A stretch of DNA of 64,000 nt from Phlebiopsis flavidoalba (GCA_035772785.1 JAOCPU010000078.1:1-64000), one strand, 5' to 3'. Numbered from the stretch's first letter, positions 33,681-45,963 are shown. Numbers and translations: made by a program. The notes: generated by a model from the sequence alone, not told the origin.

Positions 33681-36600
33681 GGTGGAGGAGAAGAGAGAGC
33701 GGAGAAAGCAGCCGACGCAAGCGTCGAGGGAAGGGGTCGCGCCGCTGGCGAACGACGATCAGAAATATTCTAGTAGGCGTGCGCTGGGTACCGGGGCGGC
33801 GGCGGGCGAAGGGGGGGTGACTCGTGTAAGAGCGCTCTCCGGAGAGACCACGCTATTTAAGGTCGAGTGCAAGGCCGCCGTGCCGACGGGTTACAACGGT
33901 TTCTTACTCAAGGTAACTAATGCTTCTGTTATCCGTTTGTTACTTGATCAATGACGTGTGTTCTTATCTTGCCACCTCGATCACCCCCCGCGTCTCGGAC
34001 AGCCAGCGACCCAGCTCGCCGGCTCGGCCATGTCTTAAGAGTTCACCGCCTCCTGGTCCCAGCCACCACGGCCTGCCCCTTGTGCCACCGAGCCCGGCGC
34101 ACGCTGCCTCACTCTTACGTGTAAAAGCCTAAAACATGTGCTTTCGGCCGTACCCCTGCCGCTTCCCAGGCTCGCGCACCAGCCTTCCTGCCTCGTCCAG
34201 CTCAGATCCAGGTAGGCCATTTCCAGCTCACCGCGCCAGACCTCTTCATTTACGCCCGGTTGTCGGAAATAGCAGGCGCAGAGGACGTTGCCGCTGGATA
34301 TCCACGCCTCGTTTCCAGCCGCAACTCAGCTGTCAGGCGCACCTGCCTCGCTGCATCCCATGCCACCACACACAGGCATGTTTTCCACAGCTACTCACGG
34401 GGTCACGCAGTCAATCGGATGCCCGGCCGGCGGTGGGCGCTGCCGCCCGCTTCTCTACGTCCATGATGAGCGGGAGCGAGCGTCCCGCACGCGCTATGGG
34501 CAAAACACCCACTCTTTCCTCCGATCCGTGGACGACGCACCATCTGGACTCTCACCCCTCTGCAACTCGGCGAACCGGAAGTTGGTGAGATCGCATCGTC
34601 CATTCGCCGTACCCGCGGGGAACCGATAACGTCTGGCTCGGCCACCGCAAGCATGTTTCGAACGGCGTCGCAGCTCATCGCTGCCAAGCCGACTCGTCCC
34701 TCCCTGGCAAGGCCGTCTCGCGCCGCTTGACTCACTCGCTTCTCGGTAGCCGCCATTTTCATGTCTCTGCGGCCACTCCTCGCGACGCCCCTTCTCGAAG
34801 GTGTTGTTCCTGGCGTGTCACATTCCTTCCAGGTCATACCACAGCACCACATTGCACCCTCCCAACAGCCTCCGTTTCCAGGACACGTCACGACATGCCC
34901 CCGTGGCCCGCATCTCGGAGTCTGAACCGCTTTCCTCCTCGGACGAATGCCCCTCTCTCGAGCCCCCGCCCGTCGCTCTCTAGGCCCCCCAGCTGACCGC
35001 GGCGGCGAATTCAGCTGCTCGGCGCACGGCCCCGGTCTATTCAGTCTGCGCCACCCGCCGTATCTCGCTCAGGGAATCCTGCTACCCACAGTCTACGGCT
35101 GCGTCCGTCGGGGAGATGCGAGAAGCCGTAGCAAAAGGGTCCTCTTGGGCTCATCTACGCACGCCTAGCCGTGTTGCCGCTAGACACAAATAGTGGTATG
35201 CTGTTCCTAGCGAACGCTTCGTAGCGTCATTTCTTATCATGCGAGATTGGATTCAGGCTGTGATGATAGCATGTCTCACGGATGGCAAAGCTACTTGGAT
35301 AGATATCCATGTCCTGGTCTTGTGTCGTGGTGCGTGCAGAACAATGTTCAGTGCTGTTCTCCCGTCAATGTCACCGTCTCAGCAGATTACTTGCCTGTTT
35401 CCTCCCAGTCTTCCCAGGCGGAGAGACTCTAGCCTCCGCTTCTAGCTTCTGAGTTCAGCTCGTCAGCATCCGAACACCGCTGTTCAGATCTCCCCGGAAC
35501 CAGAGCACAATGCTCGGACAAGGAACGCCATATATCAATCATAATGAAAAGATGGGTGATGTAGTCTGGCAGAGTGTGGTGCGTTAGCATAAGGCCTCGA
35601 ATCTTGTGCCGCGGGCTTCTTGTTCTCACCATCTTGACACAAGGTTGCGATGTCGACTCGTGCCCATCGTGTTGTCTAACTAAAATGGTCAGATGAACAC
35701 GACTCCAGAAACGCTGCTCTCCTAGGCAGCACGCCGGTTATCCGTGGGTGACCTCTTCGCGAAGGACCCCCGGGGGTCGGCCTCGGTGTGCTCGGATGTC
35801 TCACCGATGGCCCATCGCAAAAGAAATCTTGACGGGGCGATAATTTTGAACGAGCGCACAGAGTTATCGTACCCTATCTTATGGACCATGATTGTGTAAT
35901 GGACCCCAAAAGCTGGCTGCCTTCGACCCAGGCAAGCATCATATCCATCCTCAGTCGGCGCGACGGCCCTGGCAGCATTGTGGCGCTCGACGCATCAAGT
36001 TCAAGAGTTGACGACCACTTCCAGTCTATTCAGACTGAAACACCCCAGTGTCACGATGCAATAATAGAATTGAGGAAATCGCTAAATTTAAAACGAGTGC
36101 TAATGTGCATCGGCCGCTAGAGAGGCGTGCCGGGCCATTCCTTGGAACAAACTTTATCTCAATATACTTCGTTTCAAGACTCACAGAGACTTGTTAAATT
36201 TAGTACCGATGTGGACATAGTCGACGAAGTAAATAATCTATGTCTTTTTGGCCATACTAGCTCCCGGCCCAGATATGGCATCCGTTCGTGAACGCGGGGA
36301 AATGTCAGCCCTGACAAACTCGGCGAGGGAAGGTTTCGGCACAATCGCTGAATGTGATCTTCGCAAACAAGTCAATGGAGAATTACGTAGCGGACAAAAA
36401 GTCAGATCCAAAGCAACCCTGCTGCGCACAGTCTCGGGAATCGTTCGAACCTTTGCAACCATTGTTCGAACAATAGCACCAAGGAAAATATCTCGGATGG
36501 CGGTGCTGGTGACCGCGTGAAAAAAGCTGTGTGCAGAACAGTTCCTTTGAAGTATTCTCCCGCACAGCGTAGTGCTGTTCTTGGCTTCCATTGAACATTA

Positions 36601-36898
36601 TCGTCGGCCGTCGGTCCTAGGCAGAATGAACGGAGGATTTCTGAACAGCGTCTTCAGGGTCGGAAAACAGACTATAGAAAGACGCGGGCTGCAACTTAGA
36701 TGCCGTGAACCAGTACCATTGGGGATAGATAGAATTCTCTGAGGCTTCGTCTCGGGTGTTCCTTACGTACCGGTGGTTGGAAAGCGGGGCCACACGGGAT
36801 GCGGAGCAGATGTGTAATAGGGCCGGATAATAAGTGATGGGTAGGGTAAGCATGAGGACAGAGTAAAATCTAAACAACCTACAGCAATGGCCCACACG
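33681..36898. other. 3.2-kb stretch with no recognised gene; C-rich 33.9-35.2 kb
   Basis: Upstream flank of the velvet gene. From about 33.9 to 35.2 kb the plus strand is strikingly C-rich and gives long Ser/Pro/Arg open frames in all frames (up to about 160 codons) without any family motif, so I do not call them genes. From 35.2 to 36.9 kb are only short open frames. No terminal repeats found. Confidence 0.45.
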
Positions 36899-37388
36899 TC
36901 AGCAAACGCGGCGTGGCACATCATGACAGCAAAACAAGCGCACCTTGGGAGCTATGCTGACAATCTTTCCCCATCCTTCATCCTCAAAATCCGCGCTGAC
37001 AACACCCGCAAATGCGCGTCCCCAGCATCTCGCGCTTGTTGTTCAGGCAGCACCGCGGCATTGTCGTCGAACTTTATGAGGCGGCCGTCTGGCCGCCGGA
37101 CGGCCTTCTTCGTGCGCACGATGACCGCGCGCCGGACGTCGCCACGGCGCACCTTTCACGGCCGTGGATGAGGTGAGGGCTGCGCCTGTGAGCGGCCGCG
37201 CCCGCTTTGACGATGCAGACGATCTCGTCGCCGACGCCGCCCCAGCCGTTGTTGACCTTTTGCTTGAGCACGTTGACGCACTCGACCAGGAGTGCTCCCG
37301 AGTTGTCTATGACCTTTGAGAGAGTTAATATAACCGCTAACGACGCGTATATGCGACATACATTGAGAGTACCCTTGAGGCCAATCAT
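36899..37388 (-). CDS. MRPL38: Mitochondrial ribosomal protein uL14m
   Basis: uL14 family protein of the mitochondrial large subunit (yeast Mrpl38). Starts MIGLKGTLN (ATG complement 37386-37388). An intron of about 50 bp follows, then [69 protein letters not shown] and [11 protein letters not shown]. The VRTKK(x)2[17 protein letters not shown] block is diagnostic for uL14. The C-terminal IVSIAPKV is found after one frame change, with a stop at 36899-36901. Two other single-base shifts (near 37170 and 37050). Divergent from hexokinase, 323 bp between starts. Confidence 0.85.
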
Positions 37389-37711
37389 AACCTCCGCGTA
37401 GGTTGAAGGTGGAAGGAGTAAGAGGAAAGTTGAGCGGTCCCGCGCTAACCGAGTAAGTAAGACGCTCTAAGATTCACTACCGGAAAACTCTTACCTCTTT
37501 TGATCCGAGTAAGAACGCATTGCTTACCACTTTCATTTATCTGATAACAGCCTGCTTTGTTACTCCTCTGGAGCTCGAGGATCCTGCACCGAACTTTGAC
37601 CCCGCACAGCGGAGGGCACTCTCATTTGGCAGCACTCGTCTCCATCCTGACTCTTAGAGTTACCCCCGACACACTATCTGAGTGAAACATCCTCAAGCTC
37701 ACATTGTCAAG
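37389..37711. promoter_or_regulatory. Divergent promoter region, uL14m / hexokinase
   Basis: 323 bp between divergent start codons. No clear TATA box or other motif picked out. Confidence 0.45.
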
Positions 37712-39892
37712 ATGACCGATCGCCCAGGGATGCCCTCACCAGTCCCAAGTCATCCGGCTCCCTTCCACACTACCTCGAGCGAGCAGGAGGATCTCCCCCA
37801 TGCGACCAAGAGGTACCGGATCTCTGGACTCCCTAATTGCTCCAGGACTCATACGTAGCTATTGGGCAGGAAGATGGCGGACCACCTGAGAAGGCTGGAG
37901 ACCATGTCAGCTCGAGTCCATCCTTGTCTGGATCGCACAATGAACGACCCTCTATAACAGGTTCACGTTTGACTCCCCAGCGGATGCGGATGATTGTAGA
38001 GGCTTTCAAGGATGCGCTTGAGCTCGGTCTCGCAAAGACTGAACAGATTGTCGTACGTCGCGCCGAGACATTCGTGTGACTCGTCGTCCGACCAGCCCGT
38101 CTAGCCGATGATTCCGACATACGTATTTGGTTGGCCCTCTGGCCAGGAGGCCGGACCGTATCTGGCTGTAGATCTCGGTCAGTACGTGCAGTATACCGGG
38201 GAACATGTATATTCAATGTGGGCAAAATAGGGTTTGGACGAACTTGCGTGTCTGCCTTGTGACGTTGCAGGGCGTGGGTGGCAAATGTGGAGATTACCCA
38301 GTCCAAATACCGTCTGACGGAAGAACAAAAGCAAGACTACGGATCCCATAGCAGCTCTTTGACTTCTGTGCCGAATGCCTCAAGTTATTCGTGGACAACT
38401 AACGATCGAGTCAGGGGGCGTGATCCCGAAGGACACAATTCTTCCTTTGGGCTTTAACTGTGCGTATTTTCACCCATTTTCGCAAGCCGAATTCTCAATC
38501 GAAGCAATTTCAGTTCTCGTACCCATGCTCGTATGTACCACTGCATGTCATGACAGGATACCGTGGCGTCTAAACTGTGCACAGACAGGAGAAGATCGAC
38601 CATGGTGTCCTTATTCGTTGGACCAAGGCTTCGGCGCCCCCAACACAGAGGGACATGACGTCGTGCAGATGTTCAAGAAGAGCCCTTGAGAAAACACGTG
38701 TGTTGATCCCATTCGCGCCCAACGAACGATTGGCTACTGACTCGCGCCCGCTTTGCAGGACGTGCGCGCAGAAATCGTCGCCCTGACCTGCGACAAAACG
38801 ACAGGCACCCTGATCGCCTCGCGCACTACGTCAACCCCGCGACGAAAATCGCGTGCATCTTCGGCACCGGTTGCAACGCCCGTACATGGAACGCGTCGGC
38901 GACATTCCCAAGATTAGCGCACTGGGCATCGCAGCTGACGACGAGATTGCCATCAACTGCGAATGGGTGCGTTGTGTGTGATGGTGGCTTGACGGGAAGG
39001 ATTGACTCTCTGTCAGGCGCTTTTGATTCGTTCGAGCATGAGCACCTCCCCAGAACCAAGTAACGGATATTACTATCGACGAGCAGATCCAACAAACCTG
39101 GCGAGCAGGCATTCGAGGTGAATAGACCACTCATGCAGGTCAATGCCGTATTCATAACATCTCGCAGAAACTCATCTCGGGTCGCTATCTTGGCGAGATC
39201 CTTCGACTTATCATTTGCGAGCTCATAGACGAGGGCGTTCTTTTCCTTGGTCAGAACACCTACCAGATAGAAATTCCATACAGCTTCGACACCGCATTCC
39301 TGTCTCTCATGGAGAGGTAATGGCGCATTCCACTCTACTGTGTCAGATCGCTCACGACCGATCGCCAGCCCGACCCAACGGACTGAGCTTCTCATGATCA
39401 TTTGGCATCCTTCCTCACACTTCTTCGCCCCTGGAAACGACACTTGCTGAACGCCAGTTCTTCCGCGCACTCGCCAAGCTAGTCGGGCCGTCGAGCTGCC
39501 CGCCTGAGCGCATGCGTTATCGCGTCTATCGTGAGCAAGATGGGCTACCTCGAGGAGGGATGTGCCGTCGGTGCGGATAGGGTCTCTGTACAACGGTAAG
39601 AACAATGCTACCTACTCGCGATTCCACTCTCATACTCCAAACAGAAATATCCCGGATTCGCAGATAGGATACACGAGGGTCTGGCTGACATATTTGGCGA
39701 GAAGGGCCCACGGAACGTCGTCACGTACCACGCTGAGGACGGTAGCGGAATGTGGCAGTGCTATCGTAGCAGGTTGGTTGTCTTGTCGTTTCCAGTCACA
39801 TCGTCATCTCACTGAGCTCGGAAACAGCGATGACAAAATTGCGGAAGGAGTCTGGCAGGTACACAAAACCTGTAAAGCGACCCGGCTGCTAG
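37712..39892 (+). CDS. Hexokinase/glucokinase
   Basis: ATP-dependent hexose 6-phosphorylation. Starts MTDRPGMPSPVPSHPAPFHT (ATG 37712). Then QRMRMIVEAFKDALELGLAK, MIPTYVFGWPSGQEAGPYLA, VDLG/GTNLRV (phosphate-1 loop, split by the frame), EITQSKYRLTEEQKQ and LFDFCAECLK. Next GGVIPKDTILPLGFN, KIDHGVLIRWTK, GFGAPNTEGHDVVQMFKKS, FGTGCNAAYMERVGDIPK, IAADDEIAINCEW, GAFDSFEHEHLPRT and LISGRYLGEILRLIICELID. The C-terminal part has MGYLEEGCAVGADGS, YPGFADRIHEGLADIFGE and VGSAIVAA, and the last exon MTKLRKESGRYTKPVKRPGC ends at TAG 39890-39892. About nine introns and at least five single-base breaks. All substrate and nucleotide motifs are present, so I regard the gene as intact. Hexokinase versus glucokinase cannot be decided. 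Confidence 0.9.
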
Positions 39893-40543
39893 AACAAGAA
39901 ACACTAAGAAAATGTACTTGTACGCTTGTCTCATTGCTCAAGATGGTGCCCGACTCGGATGGAAATGTGGACTGATGTTTATCGGTATCCGTTGGGAAAA
40001 TTGTAGAGCTGGCTTACGGCGGATCTAACAGATGTCTTCGTATTTTGTCCCCTGTCAGACTTCTACATGAAAAGATACGATGGGCCTGTCCTGAAGTACA
40101 TTCGTATGTAAGTGTATTTCCGCCAGAGGTTGAGAGTGGAGGGCAGCGTGGCTGACGTGCTTAGTGGGCATCGACATATGTTATCATAAACACTCGGTAG
40201 CGGAATGCTACTCCCTTTTCAAAGCTGACCTCGGACGGGTGTTTACTTGGACTTGAAAGATATTTTCAGCGAAAAAGAAACGAGGCCCAGTGTCTGAAAG
40301 CTGTCATTTTACTGCTGCCAGTCTAATCACTGTAAGAGTTGTGATATCGTACCAAGCTCATACAGAATGTATACGTACTTCGTCTCAGATCTGACCATCT
40401 ACAGAGTGGCTTGAGTCAGCCTTCCCTCCCTTCATCCACCACTCCCACATCTTCTTCCGACCCACTTCCGATACTACTGTTGCTCATCATCCCACACATC
40501 CCAATCATCACCGGTGCTGGTAACTACAAGACAAGACTCTCTC
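39893..40543. other. Intergenic, 3' flanks of hexokinase and the unknown minus-strand gene
   Basis: 650 bp between two convergent genes. No gene or repeat recognised. Confidence 0.5.
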
Positions 40544-43500
40544 TCAGATCCAGGAATATATATAGTCCTCGCTGCCTTCATTGTCATCATCGGCTTCGCT
40601 AATCGTATCATCCTCATCCCAGTACTCCCTGTAGTACCCATACCATTCGTAATACCAGTATTTTCCTGCGCCTGCATCCTGAATTTTCTGAGCAAGTTCT
40701 TCATGAATCTTGTGATACCTCTCGATGTCGGACTGGGTATAGTCTATTGCTGAGCGGGCCCATGGACACTAGTTCTTTCGTCTTTATTTCCTTCCGCGTT
40801 GGAGAGGAGTTCCTCTTCTTTTAACATCGGAAGTGGGCCGTCCGTAGACGATTTGGTCCATCTTTTTTTCTTCTTCCACCAGGGAGTCGGCTATATCGAA
40901 CCAAAATTGACAATGTTCAGAAGTCAGTGACACAGCCGTGTTTTTGACGTCTGCTGGCTGGACGTCCGGGCTGTGCTATAGTTGCGGGGAAGAGGTTGAG
41001 TTGGTCACCCGTCGAGTTCATTATCATAGCAATCGTGGTTTAATTCTCACCTCAAGGAAATGCGCAAGGTTGGCCGCTACGATGTCATCCTCGAAGCTAT
41101 AGGCCCCCCCCCCCCCCCCGGAAAACCTTCAGATATGGCTTGGCGTAGATGGGCTCGATTTAGGAAGGCGCGGGGGGAGCAAATCTTGTTTCTAGTTCGT
41201 TGTTGTACTTGGAGGCATTCAGGTGAAACCACCATCGACTGCGAATATACCACACGGCCCTAGAGCTAAGGTTCCACGAGTAGGGTCCGAAATGCTCTTT
41301 TGAGGCGGCGTCCACGCCTCGAGTTTGCACGCCGTAAAAAGGTTGGCTGTTTTATACGAGCGGTGTCCCAAGGGCTGGTCATAAAATAAAAGGGCATTGG
41401 TACAGCGTTCGTTGCAAGAAGGAATTCGAGGACAGTGGGCATGGATGGGAGTGACCTCTCCGCTTGCACCGACTAGTAGCAAGGATCGCAAGTGGTCTGC
41501 GATTTCCAGATGTCGGTGTCCGGAGAGCTGATGTAAAGTTAGGGATGCGATGGTTTTGACGTCACGTACATGCAGCCCATATGCATGACATCCATAAACG
41601 CCCAAATGTCAAGGAAAAAAGGCGTAGCCGTGCGCGACGAGCGGGCTGATATCGCAACTGGTCGGGAGGAAAAGCAGACTCAAAATACTTGGAGATACAG
41701 CGCATCCAATGGTGCATCGGGTCCTACACCGCCGTTAGGGCGTGAGTCAAATAGGCGCGCAAACTGCTCTTCTGGATGGTCGCGATAAACGTCTGAAGAA
41801 AGGTTGATGGCTTTACCGTGCGTAGATGAACATCCACTGCTTCGAGATATTTGAGATTTTCGAAGAGCATCGGGTTTCCGGCGAACGTAGTCGCCGTAGG
41901 GGAGCGATTTTTGGCACGGTAGATTTGAGGTAGTATGCCAACGTCGCGCAGACCATGTGTTCGACAGTATCGCTTGAGAGCTGAGATGATGTACTGACTC
42001 GTGACCGCAATTTTGAGCATGATGTGTGGTCTCAGGCCGCGCGGAAAGAAAGATGTTGTAGCCACGTAACTTTGTGGACCAACTCCGAAGGCCCTCCTAG
42101 AATTTGGGGTACGATGGTCACGACCTCGCCACATTCGTCGAGGCCATCAATGACAGATTATGAGGGGTTTGTCAGGGGGGGAGTGACGCCGCTAGCAATG
42201 GCTCTAAAAAGGAGCTCTCTTGAATGAATAGTGCATCAGCGTGGTCGCTGCCTATTTCTTGTCTGTATTCGCGCATGCGTCAACGATGTATCGCGTCGAA
42301 GAGTAGGCTCGAATAGATCGCAAGTTGGCGTGCCAGTAGTGGGAAAGAAGAGTCGCCGGCAGGATCTGAAGAGCTCGCATCTGTCTCGGACAAAGAAAAG
42401 AAGATCCTCCAAGTTGGGACTTACCTTGGGATTAGGTGGAGTCACATACGCCGTAGCACACAGTTGATTACGAGATATGGATGTTTCCTCAGAGTCCAGC
42501 CCCACCACTGAGGACAATAAAACCGGGAAAAAAATTATTTTGGGTTTGTCTGCAGGGAATTCGCCTGCGATCCATAGTGAAAGCTCTTCGAAGACTTACC
42601 CGCGGAGTGGCCTTCCATAAACTCGCTCTTCAGCTCGCTCACCGAGCGATACCCAGCGGGCGGAGCATATTTGACAGAATTTAGAGTGTCTTCTTCCTCT
42701 GAACGCAGGCGAAAAGTTAGACTTGGTTTTAATGGTTAGTATGGAAAACGGGCGCCTCACCGCCATTTTAAAGCTTCCACACCACATCGAATGGCCTGTA
42801 AACAAGTATGGTATGGAAAACGCCGTCCGCGTCTCGGTACGAAATTACCACGGTTTATATACCTCCACCTTGTCGTACAACTTGGGCTGGAGAACGCTTT
42901 CGATAGAAATCAGCCCTCGGGATCTAGGGGGCACGTAATCGGTGAGACGATTTCATGAGAACCATTCAAGTCGCGCGTACACCTTAAATGTGTTGATAGC
43001 ATTGGTTAAAACCCGTCTGAACCGCATCCAGAATAGACTCGTTGTGATCTGTGTGGATAAAACCCTTCAGCAAGCCTCGAACTCCAGGTCCGCCCTTAAG
43101 TCCCTTGTTGCGCTCTCTAAGCTCAAAAACTGTCCTAAACACCAAATCAATTCACAATTGCTTTCTTCGGTATCGGTATCAAAACACACCTTAAAAGCGT
43201 CTCACGGTAATTTTGAAGCTCAGTAGATCGCATAAAGCCTTGCTTAAGTTCATTCTTTCCTAGTTCGTCGTCCAAGTTCCCTTTCCTTGCGGCTTCATGG
43301 TAGACATTTCCTGGAGAACGGAAGCAAGTTCTTCTACTTGCTTGACGAAGCTTTCGGCGCTTTTCTTCATGTACTCTGGCGCGTCCTGACGAGGCATTTG
43401 TAAATTGATCAAACATCGATGATCGCATGAAACTCACCTTAGCTCTGTCGACAATGATAGAAAGTCCTTCTGCAACAAGAGATAAACCTGGCATGGGGGC

Positions 43501-43594
43501 CAATTCGAGTGCCACGCCTGCGAGCTTGAATGAGTGCAGGTGTGGCCCATTGGAAAGCAACATCAACGGCACTCGAGCTATGCTGAGGAGGCAT
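40544..43594 (-). CDS. Unrecognised multi-exon gene; N-terminus resembles helical adaptor/death-type domains of mushroom NLR-like proteins
   Basis: Exon fragments in order: MPPQHSSSAVDVAFQWATPA (43594); AGVALELAPMPGLSLVAEGL, SIIVDRAK, gtgagt donor; DAPEYMKKSAESFVKQVEEL, ASVLQEMST; GFIHTDHNESILDAVQTGFN; then poorly readable exons (FEELSLWIAGEFPADKPK near 42540-42590; LFENLKYLEAVDVHLRTVKP near 41830-41890); EDDIVAANLAHFLE; WFDIADSLVEEEKKMDQIVY; SDIERYHKIHEELAQKIQDA; and an aromatic, acidic end KYWYYEWYGYYREYWDED before TGA 40544-40546. The 'PxPGLSxxAxGLxxIxxxxK' helix followed by an amphipathic helix recalls HeLo-like N-termini of agaricomycete signalling proteins; this is resemblance only. A run of 16 Cs (41104-41119) lies inside an exon. 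Could be two genes. Confidence 0.35.
41104..41119. repeat. 16-base C homopolymer
   Basis: Sixteen consecutive C, directly next to codons that read AYSFEDDIVAANLAHFLE on the minus strand. Length is probably unreliable. Confidence 0.8.
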
Positions 43595-43942
43595 GGCGCG
43601 ATGTGTAGGGCGTAGATGTTTGATTCTTGATTGGACTGCAGCAGGTCCAATATGGCCAGACGCACCTCTCTCTCGGCGCCCATGCATCGGCGTGCTCCGC
43701 CAGCAGCCTGGGAAATACAACTGAATGTCAAGGCTTTGTCATATGACGTTACGCATTGTGAAATTCAGCCATATGAGCCCATCGCCAACCCCTCCCTTTG
43801 CGGCTTAAATGTCAAATATTTCGTGGTATTCTGCCTTTCATTGCGAAGTGATTGAGCCACTAAAGATGTGGATGTAGAGATATAAAGTCGCAGTTTGAGA
43901 TTATGCCTGGATATGGAACAACCGCCGGGCGTAGCATCGTGA
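43595..43942. other. Upstream flank of the unknown gene, up to the transposon end
   Basis: About 350 bp of promoter-side sequence of the minus-strand gene. It ends with the TGA target-site copy (43940-43942) of the transposon. Confidence 0.45.
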
Positions 43943-43987
43943 CACGACGGTGCAAAGCCGATGTCGTGTCGCGTTCCGGAAACACGA
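43943..43987 (+). repeat. Left terminal inverted repeat, outer part
   Basis: Outer 45 bases of the left TIR, up to the TA where the nested element is inserted. They differ from the right TIR at only two or three positions. The TIR resumes after the insertion at about 44647. Confidence 0.8.
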
Positions 43988-43989
43988 TA

Positions 43990-44644
43990 AGATAGAGGTC
44001 ACCAGGAACGGGCGGCTTATGTAATCTGATCACGTGCCATTAGCGCCCGGCCACCCAAATCTGAGGTGCTCGCTGTACCCCGCAGAATATTTTAGTCGAA
44101 GAAGGGGGGGGAGAAAGAGAAAGGGGTAAAACAAATAAGAACCCAAACTTTCTGGCTCGCTAATGAGCTTGAGTAGTACTATAAGGGTACTTTGGATGTA
44201 CTGAAAACACTACTGTGACCGTCAGCACTGGGCTTTCAGACAGCATCCACCACTAGACCTGTTGGAGTTCAAGCGCCCACCTACCATATCAGGAGAGCAG
44301 GCGCATCAGGTGCACCCACGTGGCGGGTCACGTGTTGTAGACGCCCGTGCCAAATCCTCTGTCTCGAAAAATCCAAAATTGCTCCAGAGAGGTCGGAAAT
44401 GCCGTGTGGAAGAAAAACACTATTTCTAACATAATATGTTTTTGGCATATGACTCACAGCTAGGAGATTTAAATTACAAGATCTGCTCAATAGGAATCCA
44501 AGCCAAAGGGTAATACTATCCATCCTATTGAACAGAATTGCGAAAAGTGAGTGTGTGCCCGACACGCTATGTTGATCGACTGTCGTCAAGAGCGGGCGGC
44601 TGCTTACATAACCCGAGGTCGCCCGTTCCTGGTGACCTCTATCT
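43990..44644. mobile_element. Nested MITE, Tc1/mariner-like (TA target duplication)
   Basis: 655-bp element with terminal inverted repeats: it starts AGATAGAGGTCACCAGGAAC and ends with the exact complement (GTTCCTGGTGACCTCTATCT). The TIR is about 25 bp, with weaker similarity further in (GGCTTATGTAA). It is flanked by TA on both sides (43988-43989 and 44645-44646). The right TIR of the host transposon lacks it, which proves insertion. There is no open frame for a transposase, hence a MITE. Confidence 0.82.
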
Positions 44645-45429
44645 TACTACGAGGAATGGTGTCTCAGATCCACCGGTCAGTGCACCGGTGAGTCGATGAC
44701 GTCAGCAATCAGGTGATCCGCCCGGACAATGGAGCGGCTCCCTCAATCGGGAACTGATTCCCGGAGGCTTGAGTCCTGCCGTGCACAAAGGAGGCCCGGT
44801 CCAGGAAACAGACCGGGGGAGACCCCCGACAGCGCCCAGGTGCTCAAGGACTCGGTACGCGCCTTCGCTGCAAACTTATACCACTGCCCACCTCGGCAGA
44901 ATCTGGCTAATCAGGGGGCCTGTCCCCACCCCCAAGGTGGGGTCCAGGGGATCTTTAGGAACGATTTATCTTCGCCCCATTGGGTCTGCCTTGGAGACTA
45001 CGGGGATCTTCACAAACTCGTCTTTACTCATACGTGTAGGGCCTCTTGATGGCCATGTCCGGCAGGAGCAACTAAGGACCTCTTGACGGCGAGTGCTCCG
45101 GCCTGGCTCCGGCTCATACTACGGCGCACATTGGGTGACTATCTTGGGTTTCTCGATGATTGAGTAGCACGGCGAGTGTATTGCTATGCCAGTGGAGTCC
45201 TGTCTCCTCAATGTTTCCCATGTCTCTGACTGAGATGATTCTGTACAGTAGCACCGCACACACCGTGTCCCCCAAGCTCTCCCAGCCCCTCTGAGCTCCT
45301 GGCCGTCTCGACCCGTCGAGCGCTACACTCAACCTGAAACTGCGGGAGGCCGTCGGAACGGGGGAGGCGCAGGCAGATCAGAGGGACGATCCCGAACGAT
45401 CAGCCGCCGGCGCGTTCAAAGTGAGGGGC

Positions 45430-45963
45430 GTGAAAATGCGTTTTGTGTTTCCTCCCGCCCCTTTGCATCTTCCCTGGGCGACCCTTCCCTCCTCGACCCT
45501 CTCCCTCTCCGCCACAAAGTACCAGTCCTTCCACCCGAGTCGTGCCCGCAGTTCGAGGTCCCGGGCACATATATCCTCGAATTCGATGGTGGCGCTACAA
45601 AGGCAGCTTCAACTCGCTCACGGACGTCCTCCGCGCCGCGCCCCCGAACGTACCTCTGCGGCAGCTTACCTCTCTCCTCGGCGGCGACCTGTGGGCTGCG
45701 GAACCTCGTCATCGACATCTGGAACCTCGTCACGTCATCGACATCTTCGACGCGCTCTGGGACACGTACGGCGAGCACATCAAGACCGTCGAGCTCGGCC
45801 GCGACCTCAAGCCATATCCTCGGCTGCTGCCCTCGAGGAGCTGGGCTATTTCGCTATGTTCACCGCCGTCCCCAGCCGTGTCCCAGCACTCTCACTCTGC
45901 GCTCCCACACGCTCCATCTACTCTCGCATAGATAGGCTCCGCCGCTGCGCCGTGTCGACATAA
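45430..45963 (+). pseudogene. F-box/LRR-like gene fragment inside the transposon
   Basis: Between the TIRs a GC-rich, coding-like stretch reads GSFNSLTDVLRAAPPNV, CGLRNLVIDIWNLV, HVIDIFDALWDTYGEHIKTV and ELGRDLKPY in alternating frames. The 'sLtdvLraaPnvrhL' leucine pattern is like the LRR part of mushroom F-box proteins. No start or full domain can be seen. Probably a host fragment carried by the element; this is inference. Confidence 0.35.

Noticed and set aside
34136..34588. 150-codon Ser/Pro/Arg-rich open frame
   Set aside because: All three frames are similarly open because of the C-rich composition; no motif, no splice pattern.
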